From an uncultured Microcaldota archaeon (lineage in GTDB: Archaea; Micrarchaeota; Micrarchaeia; Norongarragalinales; CAINOH01): a stretch of DNA of 56,297 bases. The notes beneath the pieces were generated by a model, which saw only the letters and a program-made list of their open reading frames with translations, searched no databases and was not told the origin of the DNA. Positions 49,681 through 56,297 of this stretch are shown one piece after another. The stretch lies in contig CAINOH010000015.1 in assembly GCA_903851445.1 (NCBI GenBank), positions 1 through 56,297 of the forward strand. The letters run 5' to 3'. Each line of letters begins with the position of its first letter. The stretch's first letter is position 1. A program made the translations under genes and the position numbers.

Positions 49681-50406
49681 ATGAGAGTTGAAATCAAGCA
49701 AGTCGCAAAGGCCAAGCTCAAGAACCCGGTAATCATCGAGGGCTTCCCGGGTGTGGGGATGCTGGGCACGCTAGGCGCGACCTACCTTACCGAGACTTTG
49801 GACATGAAGCTGATCGGCTACTTTACAAGCTGCAAGTTCCCGCCAATCGCTTCCATACACAACTATTCGCCGAGCTTCCCCGCAAGGATTTACGCATCCG
49901 AAAAATACAATGCCATAGTCCTCTTCTCCGAATTCGTAATCCCCGCTGACGCAGTATACCTTTTGACGCAGGAAATCCTCAAGCTCGCAAGGCAATACAA
50001 GGCTAGCGCGATAATCTCGCTTGCGGGAATTGGCGCTGAAAAGCCGGACACGCAAGTGTATGGTATTGCAAGCACCCCGGAACTTTCCAAAAAGCTTGAG
50101 GCTGCGGGAGTCAAGCTCATCAAGGAAGGCGCGACGCAGGGCGTGAGCGGGCTGCTCATTGCCGAGTGCGCCGCAGAGGGGTTCCCAGCTGCGAACATCA
50201 TGGCCCAGACTAACCAGCCCCTTGACCCGGCTGTTGCAGCAAGGCTGCTTGACTGCGCGGCTAAGGTCACCGGAGTAAAGGTCGATACCGGACGGCTCCG
50301 TACCGAGGGCAACCAGATACAGGACAAGCTCAAGAAGTCCATTGACAAGATAAAGACCATGCACGACTCCTACAACGAGATGCAGGACAACCCGATGTAC
50401 GGGTAA
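49681..50406 (+). CDS. PAC2-family proteasome assembly chaperone
   Basis: A 241-residue protein of the PAC2 family (IIEGFPGVGMLGTLGATYL near residue 17, then PPIASIHNYSPSFPARIY and a GVSGLLIAECAAEG block). Archaeal homologues such as PbaB interact with proteasomal alpha rings or act as chaperones. The last 45 residues form a coiled-coil-like helix (KLKKSIDKIKTMHDSYNEMQ). AGGGTG lies ahead of ATG 49681. The PIN-ATPase gene follows after 37 bases and is probably co-transcribed. Confidence 0.9.
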   Translation: MRVEIKQVAKAKLKNPVIIEGFPGVGMLGTLGATYLTETLDMKLIGYFTSCKFPPIASIHNYSPSFPARIYASEKYNAIVLFSEFVIPADAVYLLTQEILKLARQYKASAIISLAGIGAEKPDTQVYGIASTPELSKKLEAAGVKLIKEGATQGVSGLLIAECAAEGFPAANIMAQTNQPLDPAVAARLLDCAAKVTGVKVDTGRLRTEGNQIQDKLKKSIDKIKTMHDSYNEMQDNPMYG

Positions 50407-50443
50407 GGATACTGCGGCCAGGCAAGCAAAAAGGTGTATTCAA

Positions 50444-51922
50444 ATGAAAGTCATAGTCCCAGATACAGGCGCGCTGATTGACGGCCGCATAACAGAGATG
50501 CTCTCAAAAAAAGGGGGCGCGGCAAAGGTAGTCATAAGCAAGGCGGCACTTGCCGAGCTTGAGCACCAGGCCAATTCCGGCCGCGAGACCGGGCTTGCGG
50601 GCCTGTCCGAAATCAGCAAGCTTGGCGAGCTTGCGGCTGCCGGAAAAATCGAGTTGGATTTTTCAGGAACAAGGCCGAAGCACTTCGAGATTGCCGGCGC
50701 GAGCCTGGGCGAAATCGACGCGCTGATTCGCGAGGAAGCCAAGCTCTACGAAGGCGCAACACTTATCACAACTGACAAGGTGCAGGCCGCAGTTGCAAGG
50801 GCCGAGGGCATACAGGTCGAATACCTGGAGCCCATAGTTGAGAAGGCGATGCTCGGGTTTGCACACTTCTTTGAAAGCGGGGACGTGATGTCCCTTCACA
50901 TCAAGGAAGGCGAGAAAGCGAGGGTGAAGCGCGGCCTGCCCGGACAGTTCGAGCTTGTGGATTACGCGGACAAAAAATACTCAAGAAGCGAACTTGACCA
51001 AATCCTGAAGCGTTGCGTGGAGTTCGCAAAGCGCGACGAGAACAGCTTCATCGAAATAGACAAGCTCGGAGCAACGGTCATACAGGCAGGGGAATACAGG
51101 ATTACGTTCACGCGGCGGCCGTTCTCCGAAAGCTCGGAGATTACGGTTGTAAAGCCCCTTGTAAAGCTTGCCCTCTCAGACTATGAGATTTCCGGAACAC
51201 TCTCAGCTCGGCTCGCAGCCAAGGCCGAGGGAATTATTGTCGCCGGGCCGCCCGGGAGCGGAAAGAGCACGTTTGTGAGCGCGCTTGCAGAAAGCTACGC
51301 CGATGCAAACAAGATTGTGAAGACCCTTGAACAGCCCCGCGATCTTCAAGTCTCAAGGCGAATCACGCAATACGCGCCGCTTGAGGGAAGCTTCGAGAAC
51401 GCAAGCGACATCCTGCTTCTTGTGCGGCCGGACTACACGATTTACGACGAGGTGCGAAAGACCGACGACTTCCGCGTGTTTGCGGACTTGCGCATGGCTG
51501 GAGTGGGAATGGTGGGAGTAATCCACGCATCCAAGCCCATTGACGCGGTTCAGCGCTTCTTCGGGAAGGTTGACCTCGGGCTGATTCCGCAAGTCATCGA
51601 CACGGTAATCTTCATCGAAAAGGGCCGGGTCGCAAAGGCGTACTCTCTTGACTTCTCCGTGCGCACGCCGTCCGGGATGATGGAAAAGGACCTAGCGCGG
51701 CCGGTGATTTCCGTCCGGGACCTCGAGACTGCCGCAATCGAGTACGAAATCTACAAGTACGGCGAGGAAACCGTTGTGTCGCCGCTGCGCGCTGCAAAGG
51801 AACGCGTTCCCGAACGGTTCGAAAAGCAAGGCGGCCGAGGACGCGATGTGCAGCCTTGGAAGAAAGGCTTTGACGGCGGCAACGGCCAGTTCTGGAAAAG
51901 CAAGGGCAAGCATAGGCGCTGA
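50444..51922 (+). CDS. PIN domain-PilT-type ATPase fusion
   Basis: A 492-residue archaeal protein joining an N-terminal PIN domain (VPDTGALIDGRI with the first aspartate, later acidic residues in ALAELEH and TTDKVQAAVA) to a PilT/VirB11-like ATPase. The Walker A is AGPPGSGKST near residue 270, with LLLVRPDYTIYDEVR as Walker B region. The C-terminal 50 residues are basic and glycine-rich. The family is conserved across archaea and probably couples RNA cleavage to ATP-driven unwinding or translocation, but its substrate is unproven. Start ATG follows an AAAGGTG site. Confidence 0.9.
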   Translation: MKVIVPDTGALIDGRITEMLSKKGGAAKVVISKAALAELEHQANSGRETGLAGLSEISKLGELAAAGKIELDFSGTRPKHFEIAGASLGEIDALIREEAKLYEGATLITTDKVQAAVARAEGIQVEYLEPIVEKAMLGFAHFFESGDVMSLHIKEGEKARVKRGLPGQFELVDYADKKYSRSELDQILKRCVEFAKRDENSFIEIDKLGATVIQAGEYRITFTRRPFSESSEITVVKPLVKLALSDYEISGTLSARLAAKAEGIIVAGPPGSGKSTFVSALAESYADANKIVKTLEQPRDLQVSRRITQYAPLEGSFENASDILLLVRPDYTIYDEVRKTDDFRVFADLRMAGVGMVGVIHASKPIDAVQRFFGKVDLGLIPQVIDTVIFIEKGRVAKAYSLDFSVRTPSGMMEKDLARPVISVRDLETAAIEYEIYKYGEETVVSPLRAAKERVPERFEKQGGRGRDVQPWKKGFDGGNGQFWKSKGKHRR

Positions 51923-51972
51923 CTGCAATAATCTTGCGGCCAACTGCATTATCGACTCCGCTGTTTTACGAC

Positions 51973-52155
51973 CCGACTTGCCATTACGAATATTGTCGGC
52001 CTCACCCGGAGCTTTTTTGCAACGCCAATCGTCGAACTGCGATTGGGTTAAAAACGGCAAATCACTTTGTTGTCTATAGCGAACCGAGAACATATTTCGA
52101 CGTAATCTCGGTTGCGCTATAGGTAAAACGCAAAAAATCTGTTGTGTTTTGCCGT
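51973..52155 (+). other. Structured intergenic element before the acyl-CoA synthetase gene
   Basis: The 264-base gap holds several nested inverted repeats. CCAATCG (52025-52031) pairs with CGATTGG (52040-52046). A 16-pair stem with one bulged base joins 52074-52089 to 52106-52122 around a 16-base loop. ACGGCAAA (52054-52061) pairs with TTTGCCGT (52148-52155) and encloses that stem. A weaker CCGAC/GTCGG pair lies at 51973-51999. A T6 run at 52013-52018 probably ends the upstream transcript. The element may be a structured leader, a small RNA, or a degenerate mobile-element remnant. Confidence 0.5.
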
Positions 52156-52186
52156 AACCATCTATTCATAGCGGTGATTGCGTATA

Positions 52187-53962
52187 GTGGACAAGCTCGA
52201 ACAGCACAGGACAAAGTCAGGGGTGCCCCAGGAGGTCGTAAAACGCGACCTGTCCGGGCTCAAGGTCGAGCCCTTTGTCAAGGACTACGAGCAGGCCAGG
52301 CACAACTTTTCCTGGAAGCACATCGAAGAGCAGTTCAGCTGGCACAAGACAGGAAAGGTCAACGCGGCTTACGAGTGCATCGACAGGCACGCGGAGACTT
52401 GGAGAAAGAACAAGATTGCTCTATACTATTCGGATGACGGCCGCAAGGAAGAGTACACATTTCAGCAGATGTCAATGCTTTCGAACAAGTTCGCCAACGT
52501 GCTGAAAAAATACGAGGTACAGAAAGGCGACCGCGTATTCATATTCCTCCCGCGCGCCCCGGAACTTTACATCTCGTTCCTTGGAATCATCAAGACCGGC
52601 GCAATAGTCGGCCCGCTTTTCGAGGCGTTCATGGAAGACGCTGTGCGCGACAGGCTGCAGGACAGCACCGCGACAGTGCTTGTGACCAATCCCGAGCTCC
52701 TCAAGCGCATCCCACTCAAGGAAATCCCCTCGCTAAAGCACATCATCCTCGTGGGAGACCTTTCCAAGCACAAGCTCGCACCGCACGAGCATTCCTATGA
52801 GGAGGAAATGGCAAAGGCGCCTGAAAAGTTCGACACCGAGTGGGTTGACTTGGAGGATGGCCTTATTTTGCACTACACCAGCGGCTCAACCGGCAAGCCC
52901 AAGGGCGCGCTGCACGTGCACAACGCCATGATTGGCCATTACGCAACAGGAAAGTACACGCTTGACCTGCACGAGGAGGACATCTACTGGTGCACTGCTG
53001 ACCCGGGCTGGGTCACCGGCACGAGCTACGGGATTTTCGCGCCCTGGCTCAACGGGATATCCGTGGTGGTTCTCGGCGGCCGGTTTGACGTTGACAGGTG
53101 GTACAAGACAGTACAGGACTACAAAGTCTCGATTTGGTACAGCGCACCAACCGCATTCCGGCTCTTGATGGCCGCTGGTGACGAAAAGGTCGCACAATAC
53201 GATTTCTCCTGCGTTCGGCACATCTACTCGGTTGGCGAGCCTCTGAACCCCGAAGTGGTCAAGTGGGGGCTCAAAGTATTCAAAAAGACGATTATGGAGA
53301 ACTGGTGGATGACCGAGACCGGGATGCACCTCATATGCAACTTTGCGGGAATGCCGCTCAAGCTCAGCTCGATGGGAAAATCCTTCCCCGGAACCGAGGC
53401 TGCGATTGTCGATGCCGACGGCAACAGGATGAAGCCGTACGAAATCGGCGACCTTGCGGTGAAGCGTGGCTGGCCGTCCATGATGCGCCAGATTTGGAAC
53501 AACCCCGAAAAGTACGAGGAGTATTTCCGCGGGAAGGACAAGGAGTGGTACGTCTCGGGCGACTCGGCGTACCAGGACGAGGAGGGCTACTTCTTCTTCG
53601 AAGGCAGGATTGACGACGTCATCAAGACTAGCGGCGAGCGGGTCGGGCCTTTCGAAGTTGAAAGCGCGCTGCTTGAGCACAAGGCTGTTGCCGAGGCAGG
53701 GGTCATCGGGAAGCCCGACTTGATCCGCGGTGCAATCATCAAGGCGTTCGTGGTTCTCAAGAAAAGCCACAAGCCCAGCGAGGAGCTCAAGACCGAGCTG
53801 ATGGAGTTCGTCAAGCTCAAGCTTGCAGCCCACGCAAAGCCGCGGGAGATTGAATTCCTAGACAAGCTCCCGAAGACGCGGTCGGGAAAGATAATGCGCA
53901 GGGTCTTGAGGGCGAAGGAACTCGGCCTGCCGATGGGAGACCTGTCAACGATGGAAGACTAG
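52187..53962 (+). CDS. acsA: Acyl/acetyl-CoA synthetase, AMP-forming
   Basis: A 591-residue ANL-superfamily enzyme closest to acetyl-CoA synthetases. It has the P-loop YTSGSTGKPKGALH, a CTADPGWVTGTSYG block, WMTETGMH, the hinge GRIDDVIKTSGERVGPFEVE and the adenylation lysine in KTRSGKIMRRVL. It activates a carboxylate with ATP and transfers it to CoA. The usual start is uncertain: TTG 52178 begins the frame, but GGTGA is correctly spaced from GTG 52187. The upstream gap holds strong hairpins that could regulate it. Confidence 0.92.
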   Translation: MDKLEQHRTKSGVPQEVVKRDLSGLKVEPFVKDYEQARHNFSWKHIEEQFSWHKTGKVNAAYECIDRHAETWRKNKIALYYSDDGRKEEYTFQQMSMLSNKFANVLKKYEVQKGDRVFIFLPRAPELYISFLGIIKTGAIVGPLFEAFMEDAVRDRLQDSTATVLVTNPELLKRIPLKEIPSLKHIILVGDLSKHKLAPHEHSYEEEMAKAPEKFDTEWVDLEDGLILHYTSGSTGKPKGALHVHNAMIGHYATGKYTLDLHEEDIYWCTADPGWVTGTSYGIFAPWLNGISVVVLGGRFDVDRWYKTVQDYKVSIWYSAPTAFRLLMAAGDEKVAQYDFSCVRHIYSVGEPLNPEVVKWGLKVFKKTIMENWWMTETGMHLICNFAGMPLKLSSMGKSFPGTEAAIVDADGNRMKPYEIGDLAVKRGWPSMMRQIWNNPEKYEEYFRGKDKEWYVSGDSAYQDEEGYFFFEGRIDDVIKTSGERVGPFEVESALLEHKAVAEAGVIGKPDLIRGAIIKAFVVLKKSHKPSEELKTELMEFVKLKLAAHAKPREIEFLDKLPKTRSGKIMRRVLRAKELGLPMGDLSTMED

Positions 53963-54237
53963 ATTGTCCAGTACCACTCCTCATACTGCTTGTGGTCGCC
54001 TACGAAGTGAATGATTTTGACGCGCCGTTCCTCGTCGACCTTGTAGGCAACCCTGTAGCCGCCGACTTCCTCAACGTGGTAGCGTGATGAATGAAGTCCG
54101 CGTCCAAACAGCGACTGCTTCATGTGCCCAAACTTCGTGAGTATGCGCTGCTTTGTAGACTTGTCAAAATGCACGAAGTGCTTGTCCCATCCGGGCCAGA
54201 ATTCAAGAGAATACGGCCGTAAGTCGAAAAGCGTCAC
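53959..54237 (-). CDS. RelE/ParE-family toxin
   Basis: A 92-residue basic protein with the RelE-type layout: FDKSTKQRILTKFGHMKQSL helices, then HVEEVGGYRVAYKVDEERRVKIIHFVGDHKQYEEWY. Such toxins cleave mRNA on the ribosome or block gyrase. The GTG start overlaps the antitoxin stop (GTGA), and the stop overlaps the convergent synthetase stop by four bases. The catalytic residues of this subgroup are not defined well enough to confirm activity. Confidence 0.8.
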   Translation of the reverse strand: MTLFDLRPYSLEFWPGWDKHFVHFDKSTKQRILTKFGHMKQSLFGRGLHSSRYHVEEVGGYRVAYKVDEERRVKIIHFVGDHKQYEEWYWTI

Positions 54238-54482
54238 CTGTATTTCGAGAGCGCTTCGTCTTCAGTAAGGTAGCGTTTCTTTTTTGACAACATTTCGTTT
54301 TCCTGGCGCTCAATCTTTCGTGCAACAAGCTCGGCTTCCAAGTCCTTCACTATGGAATACTCTTTGTTCAGGGCGAATATGCCCATGCGAAGAGCCTCGG
54401 TCTTGGAACGCGCTATGCCAAGGTCAACTGCCTTTTGGAGGATAAGCTCAGGAGCGCCAACGAATGAAAGTGTAGTCCGCAT
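54234..54482 (-). CDS. Ribbon-helix-helix antitoxin
   Basis: An 82-residue protein. The first 45 residues (TTLSFVGAPELILQKAVDLG, then SKTEALRMGIFAL) form a ribbon-helix-helix DNA-binding fold. The C-terminal part is a long charged helix suited to wrapping the toxin. GGTGA is five bases ahead of ATG 54482 and CATTTATATG near 54520 is the TATA box; the longer upstream frame is not needed. It heads the pair and overlaps the toxin by four bases. Confidence 0.8.
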   Translation of the reverse strand: MRTTLSFVGAPELILQKAVDLGIARSKTEALRMGIFALNKEYSIVKDLEAELVARKIERQENEMLSKKKRYLTEDEALSKYR

Positions 54483-54599
54483 CAGATTCACCAGCACTAA
54501 TTGATGCACTAAAGACATATAAATGATGCACATACAGGCGTATTTTAATGCAAACACTGAGGCGTAACGCCGATTAAGAGGAGGGCACAAATAGTATTC

Positions 54600-55469
54600 A
54601 TGCAACAAATCAACGTGCCTAACTTGAATCTGAGCCTCTCATTTTTTTCAGGCCAGGTCTTCGACTGGGAACACAACAGGAAAACCGATGAGTATAGCGG
54701 CGACCTGCTCGGCGATTTTGCAACTCTTAAACATGACTGCAAACGTCAAGAGCTACTGTTTTCTGGAACCACCAAGGAAAAAGTGAGGGAATTCTTTGAC
54801 CTTGGCGCAGATTACCAGCGCATGCTCGATTCCATAAGGAAAGCCGACCCCAAACTCTACTCCGACTCGAAAAGATACTTCGGCCTGCGCATCCTGCGCC
54901 AGGACTCCTGGAAGGCGGCAGTCGCTTTCGTGTGCTCGCAGAACAACAACATTCCAAGGATTAGGAAAATGTTGGGGGCGTTGAGGAAAAAGTATGGAAA
55001 GGGTGGTGCGTTCCCGACCGCCCAGAGACTCTCAAAGGCCACTCTTTTGGGATTGCGCGGCCTTGGACTGGGCTACCGCGCCGAATACATCCACAGCCTT
55101 GCAAAGAACGTCGCAAGCGGAAAGCTTGACTTTGCGCAACTGGAAAAAAGGTCATACGAGGACGCGTTCGTTCATCTTATTGACAACCAGCACGGAGTGG
55201 GACCAAAGGTGGCGGATTGCCTGCTCCTTTACGGCCTTGGAAAGATGGATGCGTTCCCAACTGACGTCTGGGTAAGAAAGGCAGTCCAGCGCCGCTATAG
55301 CAAGGAACTCGACGAGTTCGCGGAATGCGAAAAATGCAGGGCAAAGGAAGTACCCTACCAAATCATCGGCTCGTTCGCAAGGAAGAAGTTCGGAAAGGAC
55401 GCAGGGTATGCGCAGCAGTTTCTCTTCCTGTGCGAAAGGAATTTAGAGAACAAGAGACGGAAATGGTAA
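54600..55469 (+). CDS. ogg: OGG1-like 8-oxoguanine DNA glycosylase/lyase
   Basis: A 289-residue HhH-GPD glycosylase that removes oxidised guanine. The hairpin and catalytic lysine stand in GVGPKVADCLLLYGLG (K203), and the catalytic aspartate is D222 in FPTDVWVRKAV. An N-terminal beta domain precedes it (residues 1-70, with FFSGQVFDWEH). This corresponds to the OGG1 or Ogg2 lineage rather than AGOG. The last 30 residues are basic. A downstream hydrolase overlaps its stop codon. GAGGAGGG lies about 15 bases before the start, somewhat far. Confidence 0.92.
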   Translation: MQQINVPNLNLSLSFFSGQVFDWEHNRKTDEYSGDLLGDFATLKHDCKRQELLFSGTTKEKVREFFDLGADYQRMLDSIRKADPKLYSDSKRYFGLRILRQDSWKAAVAFVCSQNNNIPRIRKMLGALRKKYGKGGAFPTAQRLSKATLLGLRGLGLGYRAEYIHSLAKNVASGKLDFAQLEKRSYEDAFVHLIDNQHGVGPKVADCLLLYGLGKMDAFPTDVWVRKAVQRRYSKELDEFAECEKCRAKEVPYQIIGSFARKKFGKDAGYAQQFLFLCERNLENKRRKW

Positions 55470-56161
55470 TGGAAAACTCCGCTTTAGCGGAAGTGAAATG
55501 GATGCCAAGCTCATTCGATTATTTCGGAGTTAAAGTCACCTGGCTCTGCCAGTCTGGCTTCCTCTTCGAGTTCGAGGAAAAGAAAGTCTACGTCGACCCG
55601 TACAAGGCGCCACAGGACGCGCCAACAGCGGACCTGATTGTGATTACCCACGAGCACGGCGACCACTGCAACCCGACCATGATTGGAAGGCTAATTGGAA
55701 ATGAAACTCGGATTGTTGCAAGCCACGCCTGCCAGCAGAAGCTTTCGATGTTCTCCCAGCTTACCTCGTTCGTGCATCCTGGAGATTACCCGAGCGCAAA
55801 GGGATTTTACCTAAAAACGATTGCCGCTTACAATCCCGCAAAGCCGTTCCACCCCAAAGGCAACGGCATGGGCGTAGTCATCCCAATCAACGGCAAGAAC
55901 TTCTACCACGCAGGAGACACGGATTTTGTTCCCGAAATGGGCTGGCTTAAGGACATTGACGTTGCATTTCTTCCAATCGGCGGAAAATTCACGATGGACG
56001 TCGAAGCGGCAGCCAAGGCCGCAAACACCATCAAGCCAAAGGCCCTCGTGCCTATGCACTTTGAGCCGGAGGGCGACATCAAGGCGGACCCTGAACAGTT
56101 GAGGGCAAAGCTGGATGCGTCAATCAAGCTGGAAATACTCGAGCCCAAAATCGTCGAATAA
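55469..56161 (+). CDS. Metallo-beta-lactamase-fold hydrolase (UPF0173-like)
   Basis: A 230-residue protein with the metal-binding motif THEHGDHCN (residues about 53-61), ASHACQ, a later HAGDTDF and VPMHFEPEGD. This pattern fits the UPF0173 group of metal-dependent hydrolases, whose substrates are unknown. The start codon ATG 55469 overlaps the glycosylase stop as TAATG; ATG 55463 would add two residues. Coupling with a DNA repair gene may hint at nucleotide-related work, but that is inference. Confidence 0.85.
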   Translation: MENSALAEVKWMPSSFDYFGVKVTWLCQSGFLFEFEEKKVYVDPYKAPQDAPTADLIVITHEHGDHCNPTMIGRLIGNETRIVASHACQQKLSMFSQLTSFVHPGDYPSAKGFYLKTIAAYNPAKPFHPKGNGMGVVIPINGKNFYHAGDTDFVPEMGWLKDIDVAFLPIGGKFTMDVEAAAKAANTIKPKALVPMHFEPEGDIKADPEQLRAKLDASIKLEILEPKIVE

Positions 56162-56165
56162 ATTA

Positions 56166-56190
56166 CCTACGCCTAAAGGCGTAGGTTTTT
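56166..56190 (+). terminator. Hairpin with T5 tail, possible insertion-element end
   Basis: CCTACGCC (56166-56173) and GGCGTAGG (56178-56185) form a perfect eight-pair stem with a TAAA loop, followed by TTTTT. It starts five bases after the hydrolase stop and could terminate that message. Because a transposase end lies right behind it, it may instead be the subterminal hairpin of an IS200/IS605 element. Confidence 0.65.
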
Positions 56191-56297
56191 AGTATGCCGC
56201 CAGCTTTTGCTGGCGGGGGTCATTATCTGTCCGGACGTAGCGCGTGATTGTTGCGAGGTCGGCGTCGCCTGCGGAGCGGTGGAAGTATCCGCGGCCC
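56189..56297 (-). CDS. tnpA: Partial IS200/IS605-type transposase TnpA, C-terminal end
   Basis: The minus strand is open from the right edge to TAA at 56189-56191, giving 35 residues that begin GRGYFHRSAGDADLATIT and continue RYVRTDND. The GRGYF motif followed by an I-x-x-Y-x-x-x-x-D segment is how Y1 transposases of the IS200/IS605 family end. The catalytic tyrosine and HUH motif would lie outside the window. Two strong hairpins overlap or flank this end, as expected for this family. Confidence 0.55.
   Translation of the reverse strand, partial: GRGYFHRSAGDADLATITRYVRTDNDPRQQKLAAY
56197..56216. repeat. Second perfect hairpin inside the transposase 3' end
   Basis: CCGCCAGC (56197-56204) and GCTGGCGG (56209-56216) pair over eight bases around a TTTT loop. 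It falls within the last codons of the partial transposase frame. Y1 transposases recognise such hairpins near element ends. Confidence 0.6.

Noticed and set aside
52886-53833. A 315-codon antisense frame across the acyl-CoA synthetase
   Set aside because: The sense strand encodes all ANL motifs, and the antisense product is featureless.
1-56297. CRISPR array or rRNA gene
   Set aside because: No regularly spaced repeats of 24-40 bases and no rRNA-like sequence were seen on either strand.

Overview
The window is archaeal. It carries PolD small and large subunits, MCM, Orc1/Cdc6, topoisomerase VI A and B, Nop5, aIF1A, aIF2-beta, aIF5A, a RIO1 kinase, a Dim2-type KH protein, UPF0147, PAC2 and archaeal SepF. 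Many genes have a TATA box about 25 bases before the start codon and no ribosome binding site, which points to leaderless mRNAs. Compact gene order, several bacterial-looking metabolic genes (two-domain GMP synthase, RpiB, homospermidine synthase) and many unplaced small proteins would suit a DPANN-type archaeon such as Diapherotrites or Micrarchaeota. That lineage call is inference; no rRNA is present to settle it.

Layout. 1-11 kb: the start of a secreted YDG-repeat protein, a DUF475/TerC-like membrane protein, two overlapping unknown genes, an alpha-glucan phosphorylase, a membrane protein with four cysteine repeats, a small DEAD-box helicase, an AbiE-like toxin-antitoxin pair behind a repeat-rich promoter, tRNA-Glu(CTC), and a tandem methyltransferase-like protein. 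11-25 kb: an information-processing block with aIF5A, an MCM split by two inteins, a presenilin-like protease, aIF2-beta, aIF1A, RIO1, a KH protein and topoisomerase VI. 25-37 kb: an AbrB antitoxin beside a frameshifted PIN gene, Nop5 with a long RG-rich tail, GlyRS, then a sugar block on the minus strand (RpiB, Rpe, transaldolase, split transketolase) interrupted by homospermidine synthase. 37-45 kb: DP1-DP2, an AT-rich lipoprotein gene, UPF0147, Orc1 and SepF. 45-56 kb: a CYTH protein, thioredoxin reductase, GuaA, PAC2, a PIN-ATPase, an acyl-CoA synthetase behind a structured intergenic region, an RHH/RelE pair, an OGG1-like glycosylase, a metallo-beta-lactamase-fold hydrolase, and at the right edge the 3' end of a probable IS200/IS605 transposase with two hairpins.

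How the genes work together. The phosphorylase releases glucose-1-phosphate from glycogen. Transketolase, transaldolase, Rpe and RpiB form a non-oxidative pentose phosphate route to ribose-5-phosphate, which can feed nucleotide synthesis including GuaA. MCM, Orc1, PolD and topoisomerase VI supply much of the replication machinery within 32 kb. An ORB-like sequence just upstream of the preferred orc1 start makes that spot an origin candidate.

The most unusual items are the two-intein MCM whose second intein carries an XRE-like helix-turn-helix, the clustered repeats ahead of the AbiE-like pair, the four-fold C-x5-C-x2-Y-C membrane protein, the tandem methyltransferase with one degenerate half, and the structured leader before the acyl-CoA synthetase. 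No CRISPR array, rRNA gene or complete mobile element was seen.
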